Below, one piece after another: positions 52,833-61,406 of a stretch of DNA of 64,000 bases. The DNA lies in the NCBI GenBank assembly GCA_963799105.1, contig CAWCVR010000003.1, forward strand, positions 62,001 to 126,000. The letters are read 5' to 3'. The DNA is from CAWCVR01 sp963799105. Lineage in GTDB: Bacteria > Acidobacteriota > Terriglobia > Bryobacterales > Bryobacteraceae. The notes below the pieces were generated by a model. The model was not told the DNA's origin, ran no database searches, and saw nothing but the letters and a program-made list of their open reading frames with translations. The number at the start of each line of letters is the position of its first letter. Position 1 is the stretch's first letter. The translations under genes were made by a program, and so were the position numbers.

Positions 52833-55376
52833 TCAAAGCAACGCATGCCGGCGATAGAACCAGGTCTTGACGGCTTGCACCAGCACCAGGTAAGTCAGCG
52901 CCAGGGCCGAAATGGCGCCCAGCAACGACAGCGGCAACGCGGTGAACCCAAGCACCGCGCCTAGCGGCGTGTATGGCAGCACGGCGCCGGTAACGGAGAC
53001 GGCGACAACCGCTATCAGCAATCGCCCGCTCGGACGGCTTTTGAACGGGTTGCCCGCCGTGCGGATCACGAACACCACCAGCGTCTGCGTAACCAGGGAT
53101 TCCACGAACCAGCCGGTCCGGAACAGCGGCGCGTTGGCGGAAGCGTGAAACACCCACAGGAGCACCCCGAACGTGAGGAAATCGTAGAGGGAACTGATGG
53201 GACCGATGATCGTCATGAACTGGCGAATGAACCCGATCTGCCACCGTTTGGGCTTGTGTAGCAGCGCGGGATCGACATTATCGCCCGGGACGGCAACCTG
53301 CGACGTGTCATAAAGGAAATTATTCAGCAGAATCTGAGTCGGCAGCATAGGCAGGAACGGCAGAAACATCGACGCCGCGGCCATGCTGAACATATTGCCG
53401 AAGTTGGAACTGGTGCCCATGATGACGTACTTCATGATATTGGCGAAAGCCCGCCGCCCCTCCATCACCCCATCGTTCAAGACCGCCAGGTCCTTCTCCA
53501 ACAGGATGATTTTCGCGGCGTCCTTGGCCACGTCCACGCCGTTCATCACCGAAATGCCGACGTCCGCGGTGTGCAGTGACGGCGCGTCGTTGATGCCGTC
53601 GCCGATGTACCCGACGACATGCCCGCGCGACTTCAGACCGAGGATGACCCGGTTTTTCTGTTCCGGAGATACGCGGGCGAAGATGGCGCCGTGCTCCGCC
53701 TGGTAAGCCAGGGCGGCATCGTCCATGGTGTCAACCTGGCTGCCTGTGACCATAAGGTCCGCGGACAGCCCGACATCGTGGGCCACCTTCTGCGTCACAT
53801 ACTGGTTGTCGCCGGTCATGACGACCACCGAAATTCCGTTGGCTTTCAGCGCTTCGAGAACCGCGACAATCCCGGCTTTTGGCGGATCGAGGAATGCCGC
53901 AAACCCCGCCAGTGTCATCTCCCGCTCGGCCGCCAGCGCGTAAGTCTGCCGCGGCTCCACCTTGCGGACCGCGACTCCCAGGCAGCGGTACCCGTCGGCG
54001 CTCAACTTCTTGAAGGTCTCCGCCGCCTGGGCTCGCCGGCTTTCGTCGAACGGCTGGGGAGCCCCGTCAATCATGACGGTTCCGCAGACGGCAAAGACGC
54101 TTTCCGCCTCGCCCTTGGTAATGAGGAGGTGCTCGCCGCCGTGGCGCACCACCACGGAAAGGCGCTTGCGATTGAAGTCGAAGGGGATCTCGTCCACCTT
54201 CTCGTACTCCACAATGGCGGGGCGCTGGTATTTGAGAATGGCGTCGTCCAGCGGGCTCTTGATGCCGGATTGAAAGTAACTGTTCAGATAGACGAACCGG
54301 AGGGTGTCGTCGTTGTCCCGGCCTTGAACGTCCACGTGCCGGTCAAGCGCGATCTCGCCTTCGGTCAGGGTTCCGGTCTTATCGCTGCAAAGAATTTCGA
54401 TGCTGCCGAAGTCTTCGATCGCCGAAAGCTGCTTGACCAGAACCTTCTTCCTGGCCATCCGGCGCGCCCCCTGCGCCAGCGTGATGGTGATGATCATCGG
54501 CATCATCTCGGGCGTCATCCCCACGGCCAGCGCAACCGAGAACAGGAACGATTCCAGGAACGGGCGATGTAAAACGAGGTTCACCAGCAGGACGAAGAGC
54601 ACCAGCAGCATGATCACCCGCGTGATCATCAGCCCGAAGTGGCGTATGCCACGGCCGAATTCGGTCTCCGGCGGCCGCGCCGCCAGCCGTTGGGCAATCT
54701 CTCCGAAGGCGGTGTGTTTGCCCGTGCGAACGATGAGCGCGGTGCCGATTCCCGTCTGCACGGCGGTCCCCAGGAAAACGCAGTTGCCGGCGTCGGCAAT
54801 GCTATGTTGCCCTGGCGGAAGATCGTCCGCGGCCTTGTCAACGGGCAGCGACTCCCCCGTAAGCGCGGACTCGCGCACGTGCAGATCCTTGGCGTCCAGG
54901 AGACGGGCATCGGCCGGCGCCAGGTCCCCGGCATTGAGCCGGACGACATCCCCGGGGACCAGCTCCGCGACCGGCAACTCCAGTTCGTGTCCGTCGCGCA
55001 GAACCGCCGCGGTTCTGGCAACCTGCCTGGCGATATCCGCCACCGCGTGCCGCGCCTGAAACTCCACGTAGAAGTTCACGATCACGCTGAGCAGGACTAT
55101 GGCGATGATGATGGAGCCGCCGACTGGATCGCCCAGAGCGATCGAGATAGCGCTGGCTACCAGGAGGATCAGGACCAGGGGATTGGCAAAGAAGCGCAGA
55201 AAACCGATCAAGGGAGCGAAGCGAGACTCCCGGGCCAGGCTGTTCGGGCCATAAACGCGCAGCCTCCGCATTGCCTCGGCGGAAGTCAGTCCGGCTGGAG
55301 TTGCTTCGAGCAGGGCGAGCAGGTCCCGCCGGGGCATATCCCAGAAGCGGTCCAGTGTGGTGTCAGGTTTATTCAG
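52833..55376 (-). CDS. mgtA: Magnesium-importing P-type ATPase (MgtA/MgtB type)
   Basis: 847 aa. P-type IIIB pump: N-terminal cytosolic domain (LLALLEATPAGLTSAEAMRRL), TGES loop (ALTGESLPVDKA), phosphorylation site ILCSDKTGTLTEGE, nucleotide domain (KGEAESVFAVCG), hinge GYIGDGINDAPSLHTADVG, ten helices. Imports Mg2+ when it is scarce. The start is unclear: no ATG, GTG or TTG fits near residue 1. GGGAGG followed six bases later by CTG at 55376 gives LNKPDTTLDRFWDMP; the next ATG (55337) would drop 13 residues. No MgtL-type leader peptide was seen. Confidence 0.9.
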   Translation of the reverse strand: MNKPDTTLDRFWDMPRRDLLALLEATPAGLTSAEAMRRLRVYGPNSLARESRFAPLIGFLRFFANPLVLILLVASAISIALGDPVGGSIIIAIVLLSVIVNFYVEFQARHAVADIARQVARTAAVLRDGHELELPVAELVPGDVVRLNAGDLAPADARLLDAKDLHVRESALTGESLPVDKAADDLPPGQHSIADAGNCVFLGTAVQTGIGTALIVRTGKHTAFGEIAQRLAARPPETEFGRGIRHFGLMITRVIMLLVLFVLLVNLVLHRPFLESFLFSVALAVGMTPEMMPMIITITLAQGARRMARKKVLVKQLSAIEDFGSIEILCSDKTGTLTEGEIALDRHVDVQGRDNDDTLRFVYLNSYFQSGIKSPLDDAILKYQRPAIVEYEKVDEIPFDFNRKRLSVVVRHGGEHLLITKGEAESVFAVCGTVMIDGAPQPFDESRRAQAAETFKKLSADGYRCLGVAVRKVEPRQTYALAAEREMTLAGFAAFLDPPKAGIVAVLEALKANGISVVVMTGDNQYVTQKVAHDVGLSADLMVTGSQVDTMDDAALAYQAEHGAIFARVSPEQKNRVILGLKSRGHVVGYIGDGINDAPSLHTADVGISVMNGVDVAKDAAKIILLEKDLAVLNDGVMEGRRAFANIMKYVIMGTSSNFGNMFSMAAASMFLPFLPMLPTQILLNNFLYDTSQVAVPGDNVDPALLHKPKRWQIGFIRQFMTIIGPISSLYDFLTFGVLLWVFHASANAPLFRTGWFVESLVTQTLVVFVIRTAGNPFKSRPSGRLLIAVVAVSVTGAVLPYTPLGAVLGFTALPLSLLGAISALALTYLVLVQAVKTWFYRRHALL

Positions 55377-55975
55377 ATGAAGCCTCCCGTGGATTCTGTA
55401 TGCCGCCTGGGCTCGATACCCCGCGCGTAAGGTCGTTGGGCGATCTCGGGCCTCATTGCACGGCTGGTGCCAAGCGTCCGGACATCCAATCCAGGATCTC
55501 ACACGATGCCGTCCGCCATCTCGCGGCAGCTTCTCGCACAGGACAAGCGGGAGTGCCCGGACGGGGCGAAAACACAGAAGACGGACGGCCCCGTCCACGC
55601 GGCTACGTGCGGCAGAGTGTTTTCGCGAGAGATTGTGCCGCTTTGGGACGGAGTCGTGAGTCCCGCGTTTTCGCAACTTGCCGCGACGGCCGCATGCCTC
55701 GGCTGCGAGAGATCCGCGCCAGCTCGTATTCCTCACGGATGTTGCTTTTCGTCCTGGCGAGAGTCTGCGAAAACGCGGCGAAGCGGGGTCTCAGCCGGCG
55801 GATCGCTGCGGCCGAAATTTTGACGTGCAGCAACTGTCCGGCTCCGTGCAGATTCTGCACCTTGCACCGGGAAAACTTCCCGAGCCGGCGGAACCGGATG
55901 GCGCGCAGTCCTATTCCGTTCGACTCCCCGCTTTGGACCCGCGCATGCAGTGGGGTATCCCGAAGGAGCAAAAAG
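55377..55975. other. 599-bp gene-free region upstream of mgtA and of the small membrane genes
   Basis: No gene is supported on either strand. It should contain the leftward mgtA promoter (and perhaps an Mg2+-sensing leader) and the rightward promoter for 55976. Many short inverted GC repeats are present but none is clearly a known riboswitch. Confidence 0.4.
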
Positions 55976-56125
55976 ATGCTTTGGACAATCTTCGTAGTTC
56001 TTCTGGTTTTGTGGGCGCTGGGAATGGTCACCTCCTATACCGCCGGCGGGCTGATTCACCTTTTGTTAGCCATCGCGCTGATAGTGCTGGTATTTCGTTT
56101 GTTTCAAGGGCGCAGGATCGTTTAA
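55976..56125 (+). CDS. lmo0937-family small membrane protein
   Basis: 49 aa with AAGGAGC seven bases upstream. MLWTIFVVLLVLWALGMVTS-YTAGGLIHLLLAIALIVLVF gives two hydrophobic helices separated by a Gly-rich turn, followed by RLFQGRRIV. This matches the lmo0937 (DUF5670) family. Function unknown; commonly near stress genes. Confidence 0.8.
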   Translation: MLWTIFVVLLVLWALGMVTSYTAGGLIHLLLAIALIVLVFRLFQGRRIV

Positions 56126-56210
56126 CAAATGAAACAACTTCGCGAGACGCGGACTAATCCGGCGACTGGGCAGTGGATTGCTACTTGAAGTTGGCAGGAG
56201 AGTAAACAAA

Positions 56211-56402
56211 ATGCCGTTGATAAACATCGTTGTTGCGTTGATCGTGGTCGGTCTGGCTTTGTGGCTGATCAACAATTTCATCCCCATGGCTACCAGTATC
56301 AAGACGATTCTAAATGTAGTGGTCGTCGTTGCGGTCGCAATCTGGGTCCTGCGCGCGGTCGGTATGTGGGGGCGCATAACCAGTTACAGGTTCGTGAACT
56401 GA
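56211..56402 (+). CDS. Thivi_2564-family small membrane protein
   Basis: 63 aa from the ATG at 56211, with AGGAG upstream. Two helices: MPLINIVVALIVVGLALWLI, NNFIPM, then SIKTILNVVVVVAVAIWVLRAV. The NNFIPM turn is the family hallmark. Function unknown; second of two tiny membrane genes in tandem. Confidence 0.8.
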   Translation: MPLINIVVALIVVGLALWLINNFIPMATSIKTILNVVVVVAVAIWVLRAVGMWGRITSYRFVN

Positions 56403-56428
56403 GCCCGTGCGGCTCATGTGGCGCCCCA

Positions 56429-57010
56429 ATGAAACTACTTAGCGCAGTCTTGCTATGTGCGGTTCCGGTTGCCGGCCTGGCTCAGTCCGTGGACTCGTTC
56501 AATGTGGAGAGCAAGCTGCGCTTTCATGCCGACGCCGTTTATAGTCCGTGGTCGATGGCGGAATCCGCCGCCTACGCGGGAATCCTCCAGGGGCTCGACA
56601 CCCCGAAAGAATGGGGACAGGGCGGCGGCGCCTACGGCAAGCGCCTCGCCTCTACGATCGCTTCCTCCGGAATCCATTCCGTTCTGGCCTTCGGGCTGGA
56701 TTCGACGCTGCACCAGGACCCGCGATACTTCCGATCGCACGACACGGGATTCTGGCGCAGAACGGCCCACGCATTTCGTGGGACCATATTGACGCGCACC
56801 GACAGCGGCGGGGAGACACTGTCCACCTGGCGTCTGGGTAGCGACTACGGAGCTGCCTTTCTTTCCAACCAATGGTATCCCGATCGGCTGAATACCGCGC
56901 GCCTGGGCGCGATCGACGGATCTCTCCACCTCGGCTTCGATTTTGTCAGCAATCTCGCCGCCGAATTCTGGCCGGATGTCAAACACAAAATTCTACGCCG
57001 AAAGCTCTGA
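56429..57010 (+). CDS. Exported protein of unknown function
   Basis: 193 aa. A signal peptide (MKLLSAVLLCAVPVAGLAQ) precedes a domain with AYAGILQGLDTPKEWGQGGGAYGKRLAS, TLHQDPRYFRSHDTGFWRRT and EFWPDVKHKILRRK. Similar sequences are frequent in acidobacteria without an assigned function. A regular pattern of small and aromatic residues suggests a membrane-inserted or outer-membrane domain, but this is not certain. 26 bp after the small membrane gene. Confidence 0.65.
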   Translation: MKLLSAVLLCAVPVAGLAQSVDSFNVESKLRFHADAVYSPWSMAESAAYAGILQGLDTPKEWGQGGGAYGKRLASTIASSGIHSVLAFGLDSTLHQDPRYFRSHDTGFWRRTAHAFRGTILTRTDSGGETLSTWRLGSDYGAAFLSNQWYPDRLNTARLGAIDGSLHLGFDFVSNLAAEFWPDVKHKILRRKL

Positions 57011-57043
57011 TCCGCTCCAAATCCGCGCCCGGAATGGTTGCCC

Positions 57044-57508
57044 ATGAGTCTGCACATCGAAGAGCGGGAGAGCGAAGGCATCGTCATTCTTGACCTGAAA
57101 GGCCCTCTCACCCTCGGTCATGGAGATTTGGAACTGGGGGATAGACTGTCTTCATTGCATCAAGCCGGCAAGGTCAATATCATATTGAACCTCAAACACG
57201 TCAGCGAGATAGACAGCACCGGGCTGGGGACATTGGTGTTTGGACTCGCGCGGCTGCGCAAGGCCGGTGGCAGGCTCGCGCTGGCAAACCTGAACCGGTC
57301 GCATCTGAAGCTGTTCCTGCTGACCAAACTGGCCATCGCCTTCGAGTTCTTCGATGATGAGCAGGACGCCGTCAACAGCTTCTTCGCGGACCGGGCACTG
57401 AAGCACTTCGACATCCTCGACTTCGTTCAGCACGAGGGCAATAGCCATTCGAATTCCCAGCCGAATCCCCATTCGGATGCCGGCTCACACACCGGGGCGG
57501 TTTGCTAA
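57044..57508 (+). CDS. STAS-domain anti-sigma factor antagonist-like protein
   Basis: 154 aa from the ATG at 57044. A STAS domain in residues 1-110 (GIVILDLKGPLTLGHGDLELGDRL; IILNLKHVSEIDSTGLGTLVF), with the phosphorylatable Ser in IDSTGLG. A polar His/Ser/Asn tail (about 128-150) is unusual. It would normally regulate an anti-sigma factor kinase such as SpoIIAB or RsbW, but no such kinase is in the window. It is followed by the NtrC-type gene 12 bp downstream. Confidence 0.85.
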   Translation: MSLHIEERESEGIVILDLKGPLTLGHGDLELGDRLSSLHQAGKVNIILNLKHVSEIDSTGLGTLVFGLARLRKAGGRLALANLNRSHLKLFLLTKLAIAFEFFDDEQDAVNSFFADRALKHFDILDFVQHEGNSHSNSQPNPHSDAGSHTGAVC

Positions 57509-57511
57509 AAT
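57503..57511 (+). promoter_or_regulatory. Extended -10 box before the NtrC-type gene
   Basis: TGCTAAAAT (extended -10, TAAAAT at 57506-57511) lies at the end of the STAS gene, nine bases before the ATG at 57521, so the transcript would have almost no leader. No -35 box is evident. Confidence 0.4.
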
Positions 57512-57520
57512 AGATAGTCG

Positions 57521-58927
57521 ATGCCCCGACTGCCTGCGGTTTCGGGCCGGATCCTCATCGTCGATGACGATGAGCGGCAGCGTAGCGCCTTGGTCGGCAT
57601 TCTCTCCGATCGCGACTTTGAGACGCAGGTCGCCAGCGACGGGCAGGAAGCGCTGGAACGGCTAAACACTTTCGACGCGGATGTCATCGTTTCGGATCTG
57701 GTCATGCCGCGCATGGACGGCTTCGAACTCCTCCGCCACTTGAAAGAGCGCGGCGACCGCACTCCGGCGATCGCGCTCACCGGCTTCGGCAGCATGGAAA
57801 AGGCGCTGTCCGCGGTTCATGACCTCAAGGCGTTCTGGTTCCTGGAGAAACCGGTGGAGCCGCGCGCGTTCAAGACTCTTTTGGATCGTGCGATTCGGTA
57901 CAAGAGAAGTCTGCAGAAAACCGAGGAGCTTAGGCGCGATCTGAGCCTTCGCGGCGTACTCGGGGACCTGGTGGGGATCTCCCCGGCAATGCAGCAGATC
58001 TTCTCGGTCATCCGGCAGGTTGCTCCCACTTCGGCGCCCGTGCTGATCTGTGGAGAGAGTGGCACTGGAAAGGAGCTGGTTGCGCGCGAGATCCATAGGT
58101 GCAGCCCTCGAGCCGATCGGCCTTTTGTGGCGATCAATGCGGCGGCCTTACCCGAGACTCTGATTGAGAGCGAGCTGTTCGGCCACGAGAAAGGCGCGTT
58201 TACCGGCGCAATGGACCGCTCGGCCGGTTGCTTTGAACAGGCCCATGGGGGCACTTTGCTTCTCGACGAGATCGGCGAGATGCCTCAATCCACGCAGCCA
58301 AAGCTCCTGCGCGTCATCGAGGACTTGCGAGTGCGGCGGCTTGGAGGTAAGCACGAGATCGCGGTAGACGCGCGGATACTTGCCGCAACCAGTCAGGAAC
58401 TCGGAACGCATCTGCGCGAAGAACTCTACTATCGGTTGAGTGTCTTCCAGATCGTAATTCCGCCGCTGCGCGAACATAAGGAAGATATCCCGCCGATCGC
58501 CGATGTCATGCTGCAGACTCTGAACGCGAAGCATGGTACGCGCATCAGCGGACTCGATCCGGATGTGCTGGATCTTTTTCACCGGTACGATTGGCCCGGC
58601 AATGTGCGGGAGCTGCGTAACGTTCTGGAGCGGGCCGCCATCGTGACGGGCGCGGGTTTGATCCGGCTGACGGATCTTCCTTCCCCTGCCTTCGGTGCGG
58701 GTTCCGGCCGGCACACCCGGCAGCCGGCGGGCGATGAGGGTCCGATCATGCTCCAGCCTGGCCAGCCACTCATGAAACTCGAAGCGGCGTACATCAAACT
58801 TACCCTCGATCACGTGCGTGGCAATCGCAAACTCGCCGCCGAGATGTTGGGTATCAGCCTGCGGACGCTACAGAACCGGATCGCCGCGCTGCGCGAAGAG
58901 GCGAAGACGGCGATTCCCGAATCGTGA
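57521..58927 (+). CDS. NtrC-family sigma54-dependent response regulator
   Basis: 468 aa. Receiver domain (1-125) with acidic pocket ILIVDDDERQRSAL and phospho-Asp in VIVSDLVMPRMDGFELL. AAA+ domain (about 150-390): Walker A GESGTGKELVAREIH, intact GAFTGA loop for sigma54 contact, Walker B GGTLLLDEIGEMP, arginine finger region LREELYYRLSVF. C-terminal Fis-type helix-turn-helix GNRKLAAEMLGISLRTLQNRI. Activates sigma54 promoters on phosphorylation. No adjacent kinase; the target genes are unknown. Confidence 0.92.
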   Translation: MPRLPAVSGRILIVDDDERQRSALVGILSDRDFETQVASDGQEALERLNTFDADVIVSDLVMPRMDGFELLRHLKERGDRTPAIALTGFGSMEKALSAVHDLKAFWFLEKPVEPRAFKTLLDRAIRYKRSLQKTEELRRDLSLRGVLGDLVGISPAMQQIFSVIRQVAPTSAPVLICGESGTGKELVAREIHRCSPRADRPFVAINAAALPETLIESELFGHEKGAFTGAMDRSAGCFEQAHGGTLLLDEIGEMPQSTQPKLLRVIEDLRVRRLGGKHEIAVDARILAATSQELGTHLREELYYRLSVFQIVIPPLREHKEDIPPIADVMLQTLNAKHGTRISGLDPDVLDLFHRYDWPGNVRELRNVLERAAIVTGAGLIRLTDLPSPAFGAGSGRHTRQPAGDEGPIMLQPGQPLMKLEAAYIKLTLDHVRGNRKLAAEMLGISLRTLQNRIAALREEAKTAIPES

Positions 58928-59337
58928 ACGGCTGGCGCCATGACCGCCGAATCCGGCGCTGCCGCGAGGCCGCTCGCTGACGGGATGCCCCCTGGCTCCG
59001 TTTAGCGCCGGAAGACACGGGCGCCGCGGATGGTGGCGGCACCTGTGGCGGTTGCTGGCGATTTGGGGCCTCGTCTTCACTATATTTTTTCTCGGTGATT
59101 GGGGAGAATCCGCGTATCCGTGAGGCAACGCCGCAAAACATCCACTCCATTCTGAGGGGCGGGTATTGCTACGGCGATAGCCCGCGCGCGGCGGCGCCGA
59201 ACATCGCCGGCCGGATCCCGGCGTGCCGGACCCATCATGCAGGGGCGGCGGACCGGCGCGGCCTTGCGGGGGCAGGTTGGCATCCTGCGGCCGATTGTCA
59301 ATCGGCCTGGTCGCCAATGAGCCAAGTTGACCCGCCG
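58928..59337. other. Gene-free region with small palindromes
   Basis: No gene in about 410 bp. GGCCGATT-GTC-AATCGGCC is a perfect hairpin at 59289-59307 just upstream of the toxin-antitoxin promoter. The GC-rich stretch 59155-59285 looks like repeat-type sequence and holds no gene. Confidence 0.5.
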
Positions 59338-59366
59338 TTGACAAGTATACGGGAATCCCGTATCCT
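59338..59366 (+). promoter_or_regulatory. Promoter with perfect palindromic operator (toxin-antitoxin remnant)
   Basis: TTGACA (59338-59343) and TATCCT (59361-59366) are 17 bp apart. The spacer is filled by ATACGGGA-A-TCCCGTAT (59347-59363), a perfect palindrome overlapping the -10. The small gene at 59373 starts six bases after the -10. This is one of the cleanest promoter-operator pairs in the window and is typical of autoregulated antitoxin operons. Confidence 0.8.
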
Positions 59367-59372
59367 CAGGCT

Positions 59373-59498
59373 GTGAAGGTTCGGGGCTTCGCCACCAGCC
59401 GGCGGGAAAAGGAAGTACGCCGGCTACTCGCCGAATCCGAGCAAGCCGCAAGGCAACTCGCCATTGCCGCCGCCCTGAGGCGCACCCTGTGGACATGA
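59373..59498 (+). CDS. Small protein, possible toxin remnant
   Basis: 41 aa from GTG: VKVRGFATSRREKEVRRLLA followed by ESEQAARQLAIAA-type helix and ALRRTLWT. Exactly placed six bases after the -10 of an operator-controlled promoter and upstream of a NadS-type antitoxin gene, where a RelE/HigB toxin gene normally lies. Only the position supports the toxin idea; a RelE fold is not visible and the product is less than half the expected length. Confidence 0.4.
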   Translation: MKVRGFATSRREKEVRRLLAESEQAARQLAIAAALRRTLWT

Positions 59499-59572
59499 CT
59501 GCCGCGGATCCGAAGGCAGCGAAGAAGTTCGTGGAGGGTTTGAAAGATGCCAAGAAGCAAGCGGGTAAGTAA
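59495..59572 (+). CDS. Possible tiny overlapping gene
   Basis: 25 aa, MTAADPKAAKKFVEGLKDA followed by KKQAGK, starting with ATGA overlap to the previous stop and overlapping the next gene by 26 bases. The charged helical composition is compatible with the end of a toxin gene. Weak support; it may be just a frame remnant. Confidence 0.25.
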   Translation: MTAADPKAAKKFVEGLKDAKKQAGK

Positions 59573-59888
59573 CCGCGCGCCGGAGAGGCTCAGCCGGGTA
59601 GGCAGGGACGTTGTTCATGGATTGAAGGAAGCCGCGGCGCACGCTCGGGGTGAGAAGTCTCTGCGCGCATACGAGTACGATGTTCCGGGCCCGGTAGATG
59701 TAAAGGCGATTCGCGCGAAATCGGGACTCTCGCAATCCCAGTTCGCTCGCCGTTTCGGATTCAGTACTCGCACATTGCAGGACTGGGAACTTGGCAGGGC
59801 GCAACCGCCGAGCGCTGTCCGCGCCTATCTCACGGTCATCGACCGCTTTCCGGAGAAGGTCGAAAAGGCTCTTCTGGGCGCGGCGTGA
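59547..59888 (+). CDS. NadS-type helix-turn-helix antitoxin
   Basis: 113 aa. The C-terminal two thirds are an XRE-type domain, VDVKAIRAKSGLSQSQFARRFG followed by STRTLQDWELGRAQPP, then the family tail AVRAYLTVIDRFPEKVEKAL. NadS/HigA antitoxins of this type follow RelE-like toxins. The N-terminal part (about 1-45) is basic. Probably the repressor of the palindromic operator at 59347-59363; its toxin is missing or reduced, so it may be an orphan. Confidence 0.75.
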   Translation: MPRSKRVSNRAPERLSRVGRDVVHGLKEAAAHARGEKSLRAYEYDVPGPVDVKAIRAKSGLSQSQFARRFGFSTRTLQDWELGRAQPPSAVRAYLTVIDRFPEKVEKALLGAA

Positions 59889-60202
59889 GGCCGGCGGCGG
59901 TCTGAGACGGGCTGAACCAGGCCGTTTGCGCGGAGCCCACGCGACGCCGTCGGCTTGAATCGCTGGACGGAAGGGCCGTTATCGACAGCTATCTGGGACG
60001 CGGTCCGGACGCTTTTAGGTGATCGCCGCTGAGCGTCAGTCGAGATGCGGCGCTTCTCTGCCAAGTGACAGTTGACAACAACTGAACGGCGAGCGCTGTA
60101 TCCTTAGGTCCTGAAACTCCGTGATACACTCCATTTGGGATGGCGTGACCGTCTTCCACGCAGGAACGGCGATGCCTTCCTTTATGGTCCGGGAGGTTTT
60201 TG
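59889..60202. other. Intergenic region with promoter for the HD/KaiC-like module
   Basis: No gene in 314 bp. TTGACA at 60072-60077 and CTGTAT at 60096-60101 (18-bp spacing) form the best promoter, about 100 bases upstream of the HD gene. A GGGAGG ribosome-binding site precedes the ATG at 60203. Confidence 0.5.
60072..60101 (+). promoter_or_regulatory. Promoter of the HD/KaiC-like operon
   Basis: TTGACA followed after 18 bp by CTGTAT. The long leader of about 95 bases to the HD gene ATG has no clear structure. Confidence 0.5.
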
Positions 60203-61406
60203 ATGTCTGGATCGGTCAACAGCCGTTCCTTTCGAGACGTCTTGCGCAGTCAGAGGCCCGCGTTGGCGGATCAACTGGTGCGAATGGAGGAGGTTGCCAA
60301 CCGCGTCTGGATTCCACACATGAGGCCCGACGCCGGTTCCCACGCTGGCTGGAACCACCTCAAGAATGTCGAGCGCAACGCCGACAAAATGATCCCCGAC
60401 ATGCAGAAGGAGCGTTTCTCTAGCGGCGAGATCTTCCTCCTGCTCTCCGCCGTCCTCTTGCACGATGTAGGCCGCGTGGCAGCCTCCGCCACAACCTGCC
60501 CCTTCGACGCCAATTACTGCTGCGCCAACCGCGGCCGGGAAGACAAGTTGCATCCTTGCTGGAGCGAACTCCTTATCAGGCAGCACTGGAATAGATTCGG
60601 CCTGCCCGACGACCACATCGCCAACTACTGCGCTCTCCTCTCGGCTTGGCACGGCATGGCCAAGCCTCCCTCTCCCGAAGAGCCTTGCAAACACCAGCGA
60701 GACACGAAAGCGTTTTTCGTGGTGGAGTCGCTGGAACCCTACGGCACGTTGCGCCTGCCTCTCGTTTCCGCCATCCTCCGCATAGCTGACGAAACTGAGA
60801 ACAACTGGACTCGCGCCATCGATCCAATCTGGCTTAACCTCGCCTCGGACCGCTCCCAAGACCTCTACAAGGCGTTCCGACGCGGCATCGAGGACATTGA
60901 ATTCTGCGTTGCCGGCCAAGCCGTCATCTACTACGTGCCCGACTTAAATGTCGTGGCCCGTCCGAAGCATGGCCAGGAGCCGGGCCTGCTCCGCGACACC
61001 ACGGCGGTTCTCGAGAACTGGGGCCAGTCCCTGCTTGACGCTGGAGTCGAGTACAAGCGCGCCCTGGTCAATTCTGGGGGCCGTTTCTACGCCTCGCTCG
61101 CCTCCGAGGGTCCCCAGCCGGTTCCGCTTGCCCGCGCTTTCCCGTCAGCCGGCATCGAGAAGATATGGTCCCGGCTCAAAAGCCTCTACTACGGCACCCT
61201 GCGGTATAACGTTCTATTCCTGGGCGTCGCTCGAAACCGCCCTCGCACCACCTGTTGGCGTCGATCTACGCTGGCTGCTACCCCTCTTCACCTGTCGCGA
61301 TCACGGAATCTCCATTCATGCCATCGCGGATCGCTGTAAGATACAGCTCCCCGAGCCGGCTCAAATTGGCTCTGCCGACGATGCTATCATCGGAAGGCTA
61401 ATCTGA
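60203..61406 (+). pseudogene. HD-domain phosphohydrolase, one apparent frameshift
   Basis: Repaired length 400 aa, ATG with GGGAGG six bases upstream. Residues about 45-200 show an HD-superfamily metal site: His in GWNHLKNVERNADKM, the HD pair in LLSAVLLHDVGRVAA, His in LLSAWHGMAKPP, and Asp in ILRIADETENNWTRA. The rest is unassigned. Around 61225 the frame needs a +1 shift (about FLGV to SLETALAPPVGVDLRW), after which it ends with IIGRLI and a TGATG overlap with the next gene. That perfect junction argues the second frame is genuine. Substrate unknown; a nucleotide or RNA is possible. Confidence 0.7.
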
